Below are positions 7,187 to 15,274 of a DNA stretch of 15,706 nt, piece by piece; positions within the stretch are counted from its first letter, which is position 1, and every line of letters begins with the position of its first letter. The translations under genes and the position numbers were made by a program. The stretch is from Acetobacteraceae bacterium. GTDB taxonomy: Bacteria > Pseudomonadota > Alphaproteobacteria > Acetobacterales > Acetobacteraceae. The stretch covers positions 1 to 15,706 of the forward strand of contig CANJSR010000054.1 of NCBI GenBank assembly GCA_947476855.1. Direction: 5' to 3'. Under the pieces are notes generated by a model that ran no database searches, had not been told where the DNA came from, and worked only from the letters and a program-made list of their open reading frames with translations.

Positions 7187-7696
7187 CTAGGACAGAACCC
7201 GCACCGGCTCCGCCGGCAGCCGGTCCAGCAGCGCCCGCGCCGTCAGACCCAGCCTCGGATGCACCCAGTCGGGCGCCACATCCACCAGAGGCAGCAGCAC
7301 GAACCCGCGCAGATGCGCCCGCGGATGCGGCAGGATCGGGTCCGGGGTGTCGCGCGTCACCCCGTCGATCGCGATCAGGTCCAGGTCCAGCGTCCGCGCC
7401 GCGTTCGCCACCCCACGCTCCCGTCCGCACAGGGCCTCGATCCGCATCAGATCGGCCAGCACGGCGGCGGGATCGACCGGGCTGGCGGCGGCCAGGCGGG
7501 CAATGCCGTTGACATAGGGCGGCTGGCCCGAGGGCGGGACCGGCTCCGTTTCATACCAGCGCGACACCGCCACCAGGCGCAGCCCGGGCAGGGCGGCCAG
7601 ATGCGCCACCGCCCGCCGGCAGGTTTCCAGCGGCGGCGTCCCGTCCGGGGCCGGCAGGTTGGCGCCGATCGCGACCAGGATCATCGTGTCTGACAT
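7187..7696 (-). CDS. folK: 6-hydroxymethyl-7,8-dihydropterin pyrophosphokinase (HPPK)
   Basis: A 169-residue FolK, which transfers pyrophosphate from ATP to hydroxymethyl-dihydropterin in folate synthesis. Signature elements are GANL at 11-14, RWYETEPV at 46-53, YVNG at 61-64, RTLDLDLI at 101-108 with the two Mg-binding aspartates Asp104 and Asp106, and PHPR (123-126) followed by GFVLLPL. The start at 7696 is preferred because the GAN loop follows at the usual distance; an AAGGGG lies upstream at a rather long spacing, and Met5 is an alternative. The frame is open further upstream, but that stretch overlaps the predicted promoter. It diverges from gloB and stands alone, without folP or folB beside it. 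Confidence 0.95.
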   Translation of the reverse strand: MSDTMILVAIGANLPAPDGTPPLETCRRAVAHLAALPGLRLVAVSRWYETEPVPPSGQPPYVNGIARLAAASPVDPAAVLADLMRIEALCGRERGVANAARTLDLDLIAIDGVTRDTPDPILPHPRAHLRGFVLLPLVDVAPDWVHPRLGLTARALLDRLPAEPVRVLS

Positions 7697-7736
7697 TGAC
7701 GGAATGTGCCCCTTGCGCGGAACGGATTGTCCCCCT

Positions 7737-7765
7737 GATAAACAGGGAAGCCGGCCGCCTGACAA
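7737..7765 (-). promoter_or_regulatory. Candidate sigma70 promoter for folK with an overlapping dyad
   Basis: Read on the minus strand, TTGTCA (7765-7760) is followed by exactly 17 bases and TTTATC (7742-7737). The -35 box matches the consensus at five of six positions, the -10 box at three. A short dyad, CCCTG-ATAAA-CAGGG (7733-7747), covers the -10 element. Transcription would begin near 7730, leaving a leader of about 34 bases before folK. No equally good promoter is visible for gloB in the same spacer. Confidence 0.45.
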
Positions 7766-7839
7766 TGCGGCCTTTCCCATCCGGCGGCCCCGCTGGCGCG
7801 GGATTCCCAATGCGGCCCACACAGCCTAGGATGCGTCCC

Positions 7840-8565
7840 ATGACCGTCACCGCACAACTCATTCCCATCCTGAACGACAACTACGCTTGGCTGCTGAAGG
7901 ACAGCACGACTGGCGCCACCGCGATCGTCGACCCGGCCGAGGCCGGCCCGATCATCGCCGCCATCGACGCGGCCGGCGGGCGGCTGGACATGATCCTGCT
8001 GACCCACCACCACGGCGACCACGTGGCCGATACCGATGTGATCCGCGCCCGCTACAAGTGCCCGGTCGTCGGCGCCTCGGCCGACGCGCACCGGCTGCCC
8101 AAGCTGGACCAGGCTGTGAAGGAAGGCGACACAGTCACCCTCGGCAACGCCAAGGCGCAGGTGATCGAAACCCCCGGCCACACCCGCGGGCAGATCAACT
8201 TCTTCTTCCCCGATGGCCCCGTGCTGCTGTCCGGCGACACGCTGTTCAGCCTGGGCTGCGGCCGCCTGATCGAGGGCTCGCCGCAGGAGATGTTCGACAG
8301 CCTCGCCAAGCTGAAAGCCCTCCCGGCCGATACGCTGGTCTGCTGCGGCCATGAATACACCGAGAGCAACGCCCGCTTTGCCCTGCATGTCGATCCGTCC
8401 AACACCGCCCTGCAGGCCATGAGCAAGGCGGCCAGCGCCGCCCGCGCCGCCGGCAAGCCCTCCGTGCCGACCCGCATGGGGGATGAGCTGAAGGCCAACC
8501 CGTTCCTGACCGCCGCTACCGTCGCCGCCTTCGCCGAACGGCGTGCCGGCAAGGACAAATTCTAA
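7840..8565 (+). CDS. gloB: Hydroxyacylglutathione hydrolase (glyoxalase II)
   Basis: A 241-residue metallo-beta-lactamase-fold enzyme that hydrolyses S-D-lactoylglutathione to D-lactate and glutathione, the second step of methylglyoxal detoxification. The binuclear metal site is complete: THHHGDH (His56, His58, Asp60, His61), His114 in TPGHTRG, Asp133 in SGDTLF and His171 in CGHEYT. The C-terminal helical substrate domain, with NPFL at 220-223, is present and the length fits GloB. AGGA lies eight bases before the ATG at 7840; an earlier ATG at 7831 has no spacing for it. The next gene, a glutathione transferase homologue, starts 16 bases downstream, giving a glutathione-centred unit. Confidence 0.95.
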   Translation: MTVTAQLIPILNDNYAWLLKDSTTGATAIVDPAEAGPIIAAIDAAGGRLDMILLTHHHGDHVADTDVIRARYKCPVVGASADAHRLPKLDQAVKEGDTVTLGNAKAQVIETPGHTRGQINFFFPDGPVLLSGDTLFSLGCGRLIEGSPQEMFDSLAKLKALPADTLVCCGHEYTESNARFALHVDPSNTALQAMSKAASAARAAGKPSVPTRMGDELKANPFLTAATVAAFAERRAGKDKF

Positions 8566-8581
8566 CAAGGGGACCTCCAAC

Positions 8582-9178
8582 GTGAAGCTGTTCTACTCCG
8601 CCACCTCTCCCTATGTCCGCAAGGTCATGGCCTGCGCGATCCAGCGCGGCATCGTCGACCGGATTGAGACGACTCCGTCTAACCCGCACCAGTCCCCGCC
8701 CGACCTGCTGGCGCAGAACCCGCTGTCCAAGGTGCCCTGCCTGGTCACCGATGATGGCATGTCGCTGTTCGGCAGCCAGTTGATCTGCGAGTTCCTGGAA
8801 TCGATGGGGGAGGCCCTGCCGCTGTTCCCGGTCATGGGTCCGGCCCGCTGGCGCGCGCTCAGGCTGCAATCGATCGGTGACGGCATCCTCGACGCCGCCG
8901 TGCCCTGCCGCGGAGAGATGGGCCGTCCGAAGGAAGACGCCCGTGACGCCGCCATCGCCCGCTACAAGGCGGCTATCGCGCGCGCCGTGGATGTGCTGGA
9001 AACCGACCCGCCGCACAAGCATATCGACATCGGCTCCATCACGGTTGCCTGTGCGCTCGGCTACCTCGATTTCCGCTACGCGTCCGATCCGTGGCGCCCC
9101 AACCATCCGAAGTTGACAGAATGGTACGAAGCCTTTTCCCAGAACGCATGCATGGCGCAGACCGCTCCCAAGGAGTGA
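8582..9178 (+). CDS. Glutathione S-transferase family protein
   Basis: A 198-residue cytosolic GST-like protein. The N-terminal thioredoxin-fold domain begins KLFYSATSPYVRKV with Ser9 as candidate catalytic residue. The cis-Pro loop KVPCL is at 50-54, and the FGSQLICEFL segment at 63-72 stands where the glutathione gamma-glutamyl site is. The all-helical C-terminal domain has SITVACALGYLDFR at 152-165, the N-capping/hydrophobic staple region. The start is GTG at 8582, chosen because AAGGGGA sits eight bases upstream and the first beta strand follows directly; an ATG 13 codons earlier lies inside gloB. It follows gloB by 16 bases. Conjugation or reduction of an electrophile is likely, but the substrate is unknown. 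Confidence 0.9.
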   Translation: MKLFYSATSPYVRKVMACAIQRGIVDRIETTPSNPHQSPPDLLAQNPLSKVPCLVTDDGMSLFGSQLICEFLESMGEALPLFPVMGPARWRALRLQSIGDGILDAAVPCRGEMGRPKEDARDAAIARYKAAIARAVDVLETDPPHKHIDIGSITVACALGYLDFRYASDPWRPNHPKLTEWYEAFSQNACMAQTAPKE

Positions 9179-9606
9179 TCGACCTCAACGACCCCGACGT
9201 CGACGCGGCGGCGGTGGTCAAGGCGCTAGACCTGCAACCGCATCCCGAAGGCGGTCATTTCCGGGAGACGTGGCGCGATGTGCCGGCCGGTGGCGGCAGG
9301 GGGGCGGGCACCGCCATCCTGTTCCTGCTCGCGGCCGGGCAGCGCAGCCACTGGCACCGGGTGGACGCGGCCGAGATGTGGCTGTGGCAGGCCGGCGCGC
9401 CGCTGGCGCTGGAAATCCATGAGGCCGAGGACCTTATCCTCGGCACGAAGCTGGCCGAGGGTCAGGTACTCCAGGGCCTGGTGCCCGCCGGCCACTGGCA
9501 GGCGGCGCGCAGCCTCGGCGCCTGGACGCTGGTCAGTTGCGTGGTGACCCCGGCGTTCCAGTTCGAGGGGTTCGAGCTTGCCCCGCCGGGGTGGTCGCCC
9601 GTTTAG
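9175..9606 (+). CDS. Cupin-family protein, DUF985
   Basis: A 143-residue single-domain cupin of the DUF985 family. The family start LQPHPEGGHFRETW is at residues 21-34 counted from this start. SHWHRVDAAEMWLWQAG carries the first cupin metal-ligand motif (His, His, Glu), and the conserved end WTLVSCVVTPAFQFEGFEL closes the barrel. No enzymatic activity is firmly known for the family; sugar-epimerase-like roles have been suggested. The GTG at 9175 overlaps the GST stop codon in a GTGA arrangement, which indicates translational coupling. An ATG at 9148 in the same frame would add nine residues and overlap the GST by 31 bases, and cannot be ruled out. It is the third gene of the gloB-GST unit. 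Confidence 0.85.
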   Translation: MIDLNDPDVDAAAVVKALDLQPHPEGGHFRETWRDVPAGGGRGAGTAILFLLAAGQRSHWHRVDAAEMWLWQAGAPLALEIHEAEDLILGTKLAEGQVLQGLVPAGHWQAARSLGAWTLVSCVVTPAFQFEGFELAPPGWSPV

Positions 9607-9615
9607 CCGGCACGA

Positions 9616-9660
9616 CGCGGGGGGTGAAAGCCACCGCCCGCGGTCCCCGGCATCCCCGCG
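9616..9660. terminator. Candidate bidirectional hairpin between convergent genes
   Basis: CGCGGGG (9616-9622) and CCCCGCG (9654-9660) form a perfect 7-bp stem, with a smaller GGTG/CACC stem inside (9623-9626 and 9632-9635). It fills the gap between the convergent DUF985 and protease genes. There is no T-tract, so termination is a guess from position and symmetry. Confidence 0.35.
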
Positions 9661-10599
9661 TCATGGCGTTCGCCGAGGATCGGTGCCCGCCGGACGCCCG
9701 ACGTCGCCCTTGTGCTCCACGAACACCTGCCGCGTCGCATAGGAAATCCACATCCGCCGCGTCGCCAGCCAGTCCGCGCCGAGCAGCATGTCCGTGATCG
9801 GGGCGAGCCGGATCGGCGCGACCCACAGCCGGGGCGCCGCCGTCACATCATCTCCGATCGCCAGCACGCGGAACTGGTGGTGCCAGCCCGTCACCCGCCG
9901 GGGCCCGAGGCCGCCCGCGGTCGCGCTCGGGCTGGCGGCCAGGTGCTCCGGTTCCAGCCCCATCCGCGCCATGCCCGGCGCCGCCAGCACCGTCGTCCCG
10001 GCCCCGGTGTCCAGCAAGGCCCGCAGCGGAACGCCATCCAGGCTGACCCCGACGACCAGCGCGGTCTCCGCCGGGTTGGTGACCGGCAGCGCGACATAGG
10101 CCCGGCTCCAGGGCAGGAACCCCGTCGTGCAGCCGGAGACCGCATACAGCGTCACCGCCGATCCCGGCAGATCGAGGTCGAGGTCGAACAGCGACAGGAA
10201 ATCCCGCCCCAGCAGCCCGTCCAGCCCGGGCGCGAGGGTGCCCACGGTCAGGCTGGTGTCGCGCGTCGTCGTCCGCCGCTCCAGCGCCACCCCGCCTAGT
10301 GACAGGCTGCGGGGCAGGGCGTTCCGATGCCGCTCCAACCCGCCGACGCCGCGCAGCGTGGTCGCGACCCATTCGTCGAGCGCCAAGTCCAGCGCCCGGA
10401 CCGAGTCCTTGGACACGACCGAGCGCTGCGCCCCGGTGTCGAGGATCATCCGCGCGGGACGGTCATTCACCATCACCTCGACCAGGACCGCGCCGTTGAT
10501 CACGCGGAGGGGGACGCGCGCGCGCTGACGGACCTCGCAGGCGGCATGGGCCTGCGAACCCAGGAGGATCATGACCAGCAGGCCAGCCAGCAGCCGCAT
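9661..10599 (-). CDS. Secreted retropepsin-like aspartic protease with two DTG lobes
   Basis: A 312-residue protein with a signal peptide (MRLLAGLLVMILLGSQAHA, cleavage near 19-20). Two clipped aspartyl-protease lobes follow. The first has ILDTGAQRS with Asp54 and ends with LLGRDFL at 129-135. The second has LLDTGAGTT with Asp197 and ends with LLGADWL at 272-278. Each lobe shows the DTG and the LLG-x-D-x-L strand of the gag-like aspartyl protease family, so one chain could form a pepsin-like active site or two homodimeric sites. It should act in the periplasm or outside. The start at 10599 is supported by GGAG seven bases upstream and the signal peptide; an open extension exists. It diverges from the NIDO-RTX gene with 202 bases between. 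Confidence 0.85.
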   Translation of the reverse strand: MRLLAGLLVMILLGSQAHAACEVRQRARVPLRVINGAVLVEVMVNDRPARMILDTGAQRSVVSKDSVRALDLALDEWVATTLRGVGGLERHRNALPRSLSLGGVALERRTTTRDTSLTVGTLAPGLDGLLGRDFLSLFDLDLDLPGSAVTLYAVSGCTTGFLPWSRAYVALPVTNPAETALVVGVSLDGVPLRALLDTGAGTTVLAAPGMARMGLEPEHLAASPSATAGGLGPRRVTGWHHQFRVLAIGDDVTAAPRLWVAPIRLAPITDMLLGADWLATRRMWISYATRQVFVEHKGDVGRPAGTDPRRTP

Positions 10600-10690
10600 C
10601 GTGGTCTCCGGTTCCCGTGTCGTCGCCCGCCTGTTCTGCGCCGACCGGGGGCGGACCGGCAAGCGGCGTCGGCCAGTAGCGGACGAATGT

Positions 10691-10712
10691 ACTCAACAAA
10701 ATACAACAAATT
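10691..10712. promoter_or_regulatory. AT-rich direct repeat in the protease / RTX divergent spacer
   Basis: CAACAAA occurs at 10694-10700 and again at 10704-10710, ten bases apart, within the only AT-rich stretch of the 202-base divergent spacer. No confident -35/-10 pair can be set for either gene. The helical phasing makes a protein-binding site shared by the two divergent genes plausible. Confidence 0.3.
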
Positions 10713-10801
10713 ACGGCTGTCATTGGGCCCCGCCATCCCTTTTAAAGACCGCGCCCCGGGGCGTTCATCCGAGGCGGTCGGTGGTTTTATCGGGGTAGTC
10801 G

Positions 10802-12742
10802 ATGTCAACCAGTTTGGTGAATACACTTGGCGGTTCAGCAGGGTTCGGAGAGGCGAGCCTGGCCCGGACCGATGATGGCTCATCCGTGTCGATCGACGTG
10901 AGCAGCGTCTTCGGCGGCGGCGGCCTGAACTTCTTCGGCACGCGATACACGGCGCTGTACATCAACAACAATGGCAGCCTGACCTTCGCCTCGCCCTCCA
11001 GCTCCTTCACCCCGAGGGCGATCACCGGCGTCACGAACAACGCGCTGATCGCCCCGTTCTGGTACGACGCCGACACGCGCCCGACCACGGTCCTGAGCCC
11101 GACACCCGGCGGCACCTCGACCGGCGCCAACCTGGTCTGGTACGACCTCGACACGACGAACAAGACCTTCACGGCGACCTGGGATGATACCGGCTACTTC
11201 AGCCAAAAGACGGACAAGCTGAACGCCTTCCAGGTCTCCCTCGTCCAGACCAGCGTCTCGGGCGATTTCGACATCATCATGCGCTACGAGGCGCTCAACC
11301 AGGCCGTGAACACCTTTGGCGGCGGCGTGGCCCGCGCCGGGTTCAGCGCCGGCAACGGCATCAACTACTTCGAGTTCTCAGAATCCGGTTCCGCCCCCGC
11401 CATGCTCGGCCTTACCGCCGGGAGCAATGTCGGAACCGCGGGCACGTTTGAGTTCTCCGTGCGCTCGGGCGGCGCCGGCAACGACACGATCGACGGCGAT
11501 AACGGCGCCGACACCATCGATGGCGGCGATGGGAACGACCAGATCACCGGCTTGGGCGGCGATGACGTCCTGCTGGGCGGCGGCGGCATCGACTGGATCA
11601 ATGGTGGAGACGGCAATGATCGCGTGGATGGCGGGGATGGCATCGACAAGCTGAACGGCGGCCTGGGGGACGACATCCTGTTCGGCGGCGGCAGCAACGA
11701 CATCTACATCGGCGGCGCGGGCATCGACACGTTCCAGGTCACCACCGGCACCGACTGGATCAGCGACCTGGCGCTGAATGACGAGCAGGACATCGTCCAG
11801 GTCTCGGCCGGCGCCAAGGTCATCGCCTTCGCCGCGGGCAACTGGGTCGCGACCGCGGCCAGCGCCAACAACGGCGCCAGCGCGCAGGCCGGGTTCATCT
11901 GGTCCAAGGGCTTCGACATCGACGTGTCCGCCACCACGGGTTCCCAGGGCTGGACCATCAGCAACAAGGGCACCGCCGGCGCGGTCGAGCTCACCGGTAC
12001 GGCGCGGGCGGATGTGGTGGAGGGCGGTGACGGTCTCGACACTCTGCATGGCGGCGCCGGCACCGATACGCTGAAGGGCGGTCTCGGCGCGGACATGCTG
12101 GATGGCGGCGCGGATGCCGACACGATGCATGGTGGCGGCGACGACGATACCTATCTGGTGGACAACATCGCCGACCTGGCCGTCGAGCTTGCCAACGCCG
12201 GCACCGACACCGTGATCGCCAGCGTCGACTTCACGCTGGGCATGAACGTGGAGATGCTCCAGCTCACGGGCCTGGCATTCCTGTCCGGCACGGGCAACGC
12301 GAAGGCCAACACGATCAGCGCGTCCGATGCCGGCGGCGGCCTGTCCGGCCTTGGCGGCAACGACACGCTGGTCGGCGGCGGCGGCGCGGACAGCCTGAAG
12401 GGCGGCCTTGGCGCCGACACCCTGACGGGCAACGCCGGCGCGGACAACTTCGTGTTCGATGGTCCCGCGGGCGCGCTCGACGTGATCACCGACTTCGCCT
12501 CCGGCGAGGATTACCTGAGCCTTACCGCCGCCGGCTTCGGCCTGACGGTCGGCATGGACCTGGCGGCCGAGGGACGCTTCGTGATCGGTGCGCCGACGAC
12601 CGGCCTGGCGCAGTTCTGCTATGACGCGGGCACGGGTGTGCTGAGCTGGGACTCGAACGGCATCGGCGCGCGTGGCCAGTCGGTGATCGCGACGTTGACC
12701 GGGGCGCCGACGCTGCTGGCCTCGGACCTGCACATGGTCTGA
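10802..12742 (+). CDS. NIDO-domain RTX calcium-binding protein, probable type I secretion substrate
   Basis: A 646-residue protein without an N-terminal signal peptide. Residues about 35-220 form a nidogen-like (NIDO) domain: YINNNGSLTF (53-62), ALIAPFWYDADTR (81-93), TFTATWDD and NAFQVSLVQ, as in adhesive extracellular proteins. Glycine-rich RTX nonapeptides (GGxGxDxUx) follow in three blocks: about 223-311 (nine to ten repeats), 406-450 and 512-550. The segment DTYLVDNIADLAVELANAG at 449-467 is a common RTX spacer module. The last hundred residues (DVITDFASGEDYLSL onward) resemble serralysin-type C-termini that carry the secretion signal. Calcium would fold the repeats outside the cell. A single Cys606 is unusual. 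No ABC transporter or membrane-fusion gene is in the window. A role in adhesion or biofilm is inference. Confidence 0.9.
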   Translation: MSTSLVNTLGGSAGFGEASLARTDDGSSVSIDVSSVFGGGGLNFFGTRYTALYINNNGSLTFASPSSSFTPRAITGVTNNALIAPFWYDADTRPTTVLSPTPGGTSTGANLVWYDLDTTNKTFTATWDDTGYFSQKTDKLNAFQVSLVQTSVSGDFDIIMRYEALNQAVNTFGGGVARAGFSAGNGINYFEFSESGSAPAMLGLTAGSNVGTAGTFEFSVRSGGAGNDTIDGDNGADTIDGGDGNDQITGLGGDDVLLGGGGIDWINGGDGNDRVDGGDGIDKLNGGLGDDILFGGGSNDIYIGGAGIDTFQVTTGTDWISDLALNDEQDIVQVSAGAKVIAFAAGNWVATAASANNGASAQAGFIWSKGFDIDVSATTGSQGWTISNKGTAGAVELTGTARADVVEGGDGLDTLHGGAGTDTLKGGLGADMLDGGADADTMHGGGDDDTYLVDNIADLAVELANAGTDTVIASVDFTLGMNVEMLQLTGLAFLSGTGNAKANTISASDAGGGLSGLGGNDTLVGGGGADSLKGGLGADTLTGNAGADNFVFDGPAGALDVITDFASGEDYLSLTAAGFGLTVGMDLAAEGRFVIGAPTTGLAQFCYDAGTGVLSWDSNGIGARGQSVIATLTGAPTLLASDLHMV

Positions 12743-12755
12743 CCGGGCGCTTGCC

Positions 12756-12793
12756 CGTCCGGCCTCGCGCGGGTTTCCGCCCATGGCCGGACG
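12756..12793 (+). terminator. Candidate terminator after the RTX gene
   Basis: CGTCCGGCC (12756-12764) and GGCCGGACG (12785-12793) are perfect 9-bp arms. A nested GCGG-GTTT-CCGC hairpin (12769-12780) fills the loop. It lies 14 bases after the RTX stop codon. There is no long T-tract after it, so it may be a GC-only terminator or an RNA-stabilising stem. Confidence 0.5.
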
Positions 12794-12869
12794 AGGTTGC
12801 GCAAACGGCTTCTCTCGCGGCTGCAAACCGCTATTGTCGGCGGCATTCGCCCCGCGAGAGAGAGCCAAG

Positions 12870-15245
12870 ATGAACGCACCGTTGACGACCATTCCGGCCG
12901 CCGCCACGGGCCGCGTGCATATCCTCAAGCAGCTTGAGCGCAAGCTGCTGTGGCTGTCGTCCTGGATGATCCACAACGCCAACCACATCCGCCCGAACCG
13001 GGACGGGCTGAAGGTCGGTGGGCACCAGGCCTCCTGCGCCTCGGCCATCTCCATCCTCTCCGCCCTGTATTTCGAGATCGCGCGCCCGCAGGACCGTATC
13101 GCGGTCAAACCCCATGCCGGCCCGGTCTTTCACGCGATCAACTATCTGTTCGGCCGCCAGAACCGGGAAAAGATGGAGGGGCTGCGCCAGTTCGGCGGCG
13201 CCCAGCCCTATCCCTCCCGCGTCAAGGACGGGGGGGAGGTCGATTTCTCCACCGGCTCGGTCGGTCTCGGCGTCGCGATGACCAGCTTCTCCGCCCTGAT
13301 GGCCGATTATGTGCGGCTGCACGCCCTGGGCCGCGACGACCTGCCGCCCGGCCGGCACATCGCCATCGCCGGCGACGCCGAACTGGATGAGGGCAACATC
13401 TACGAGGCCCTGCTGGAAGGCTGGAAGCACGACATCCGCAACCTGTGGTGGATCATCGACTACAACCGCCAGAGCCTCGATTCCGTCGTCCCCGACCGGC
13501 TGTTCGGCCGGATCGAGGGGCTGTTCCGCGACATGGGCTGGAACTGCGTCACCATCAAATACGGCCGCAAGCTGGAAGCCGCGTTCGCGCGGGAGGGTGG
13601 GGACGCGCTGCGCCGCTGGATCGATGACTGCCCCAACAGCCTGTATTCCGCGCTGACCTTCCAGGGCGGGTCGGCCTGGCGGCAGACGCTGCTGGCCGAC
13701 CTCGGCCGGTCGCGCGCGCGGGCCATCATCGACGAACTGACCGACGATGAGCTGCAAACCCTGATGACCAACCTCGGTGGTCACGACATTGAAACGATGA
13801 TCGAGGCGCTGCGCGCCGCGGCGGCCGAGGGCGACCAGCCGACCTGTTTCATCGCCTATACGATCAAGGGCATGGGCTTGCCCTTCGCCGGCCACAAGGA
13901 CAACCACGCCGGCCTGATGACGAAGGAGCAGATGGAGCAGTTCCGCCAGGACATGCACATCCGCCCCGGCCATGAATGGGATCTGTTCGAGGGGCTGGAC
14001 GCTTCCGAGGACGAACTCCGCGCCTTCCTGAAGGACTGCCCCTTCGCCACGCCGCTGACGCCGGAGGGCCGCCACCTCAGCGCGCCGATGATCCCGGTCC
14101 CGCCGGTCCTGCCGGCTCCGAAGACGGTGGGGCGGAAAATGTCGACCCAGGGTGGGTTCGGCGAAATCCTGGCGGAGATCGGGCGCGGGCAGGGGGACCT
14201 GAAGGCGCTGGCGGCGCATATCATGACCACCAGCCCGGACGTGACGGTCTCCACCAACCTCGGCCCCTGGGTGAACCGGCGCGGCATCTTCGATCGTCAC
14301 ACCCGCAACGACGTGTTCCGCGACGCCAAGCTCGCGAGCGCGCAGCGCTGGGGCATGTCGCCGACCGGGCAGCATGTGGAACTCGGCATCGCAGAACAGA
14401 ACCTGTTCCTGCTGCTGGGGGCGGCGGGCCTTTCGGCGTCGCTGACCGGGGCGCGGGTCCTGCCGATCGGCACGGTCTATGACCCCTTCGTCAACCGCGG
14501 CCTCGATGCGCTGATCTATGCCTGCTACCAGGACGCGCGGTTCCTGCTGGTCTCCACGCCATCGGGCCTGACGCTGGCGCCCGAGGGCGGGCAGCACCAG
14601 TCGATCAACACGCCGCTGATCGGCATGGCGGCGGACCGGCTGGCGAGCTTCGAGCCTGCCTATGTCGATGAACTGGCGATCCTGATGCGGCACGCGCTGG
14701 ACTTCATGCAGCGCCCGGACGGATCGGCGGTGTGGCTGCGGCTGTCGACGCGGACGCTGGAGCAGAAGCAGCGTCCCCTGGACGCCGCTGCGGTGATCGC
14801 CGGCGGGCATTGGGTCGTGCCGCCGACCCCCGGTGCCCGCATTGCGCTGGCCTATCAGGGACCGATCGCGCTGGAGGCCGAAGCCGCCTTCGCCGAACTG
14901 GCGATGGAGGAACCTGGGGCCGGGTTGCTCGCCATTACCTCCCCCGACCGGCTGCATGCCGGGTGGCGGGACGCGCAGAAGCAGCGGCGGGCAGGCCACC
15001 GGGACGCGCGGTCGCATATCGAGACGCTGCTGGCGCCGATGGCCCCGGGATCGGCGCTGGTGACCATCCTGGACGGGCATCCCGCCGCGCATGACTGGCT
15101 GGGCGGGGTGCGCGGGCAGCGCGTCGTCTCCCTCGGCCCCGACCATTTCGGGCAGAGCGGGGACATCCCCGATCTGTATCGCGAATATGGCCTGGATACC
15201 GATGCCGTGCTGGATGCCTGCGCCCAGGCCCTGCTGTCGTTGTAG
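12870..15245 (+). CDS. AceE-like homodimeric 2-oxo acid dehydrogenase E1 / transketolase-superfamily protein
   Basis: A 791-residue thiamine-diphosphate enzyme of the transketolase superfamily, nearest in layout to the homodimeric pyruvate dehydrogenase E1 (AceE) but about 95 residues shorter than the 887-residue E. coli protein. Visible landmarks are GGHQ at 50-52 onward, KPHAGP at 80-85, the ThDP/Mg motif GDAELDEGN at 168-176 with DYN at 197-199, NLGGHD and AYTIKGMG before the central linker, VELGIAEQN with the cofactor-activating Glu509, and [14 protein letters not shown] in the pyrimidine domain. GDA replaces the usual GDG. The start at 12870 follows a purine-rich GAGAGAG; an earlier in-frame ATG at 12783 falls in the RTX terminator. 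No E2 or E3 gene is nearby, so a full dehydrogenase complex is not shown; a transketolase-like or MdeB-like role is possible. Confidence 0.85.
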   Translation: MNAPLTTIPAAATGRVHILKQLERKLLWLSSWMIHNANHIRPNRDGLKVGGHQASCASAISILSALYFEIARPQDRIAVKPHAGPVFHAINYLFGRQNREKMEGLRQFGGAQPYPSRVKDGGEVDFSTGSVGLGVAMTSFSALMADYVRLHALGRDDLPPGRHIAIAGDAELDEGNIYEALLEGWKHDIRNLWWIIDYNRQSLDSVVPDRLFGRIEGLFRDMGWNCVTIKYGRKLEAAFAREGGDALRRWIDDCPNSLYSALTFQGGSAWRQTLLADLGRSRARAIIDELTDDELQTLMTNLGGHDIETMIEALRAAAAEGDQPTCFIAYTIKGMGLPFAGHKDNHAGLMTKEQMEQFRQDMHIRPGHEWDLFEGLDASEDELRAFLKDCPFATPLTPEGRHLSAPMIPVPPVLPAPKTVGRKMSTQGGFGEILAEIGRGQGDLKALAAHIMTTSPDVTVSTNLGPWVNRRGIFDRHTRNDVFRDAKLASAQRWGMSPTGQHVELGIAEQNLFLLLGAAGLSASLTGARVLPIGTVYDPFVNRGLDALIYACYQDARFLLVSTPSGLTLAPEGGQHQSINTPLIGMAADRLASFEPAYVDELAILMRHALDFMQRPDGSAVWLRLSTRTLEQKQRPLDAAAVIAGGHWVVPPTPGARIALAYQGPIALEAEAAFAELAMEEPGAGLLAITSPDRLHAGWRDAQKQRRAGHRDARSHIETLLAPMAPGSALVTILDGHPAAHDWLGGVRGQRVVSLGPDHFGQSGDIPDLYREYGLDTDAVLDACAQALLSL

Positions 15246-15274
15246 GGGGCGCCCGCCGCCGCTATATCGCGGCG
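15240..15274 (+). promoter_or_regulatory. Candidate promoter giving a leaderless mnmG transcript
   Basis: TTGTAG (15240-15245), an exact 17-base spacer and TATATC (15263-15268) resemble a sigma70 promoter. The expected transcription start, about six bases after the -10, falls on the mnmG ATG at 15275. CGCCGC (15257-15262) and GCGGCG (15269-15274) form a perfect dyad around the -10 box and abut the start codon. There is no Shine-Dalgarno. The -35 match is weak (three of six) and overlaps the upstream stop codon. Confidence 0.4.

Noticed and set aside
11378..13108. Minus-strand open frame of 576 codons antisense to the RTX gene
   Set aside because: It mirrors the glycine/aspartate repeat codons of the RTX gene; the low-complexity product is a shadow.
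12831..15146. Minus-strand open frame of 771 codons antisense to the AceE-like gene
   Set aside because: Rich in Arg, Gln, Gly and His as expected for GC-rich antisense frames; the plus strand carries the conserved ThDP motifs.
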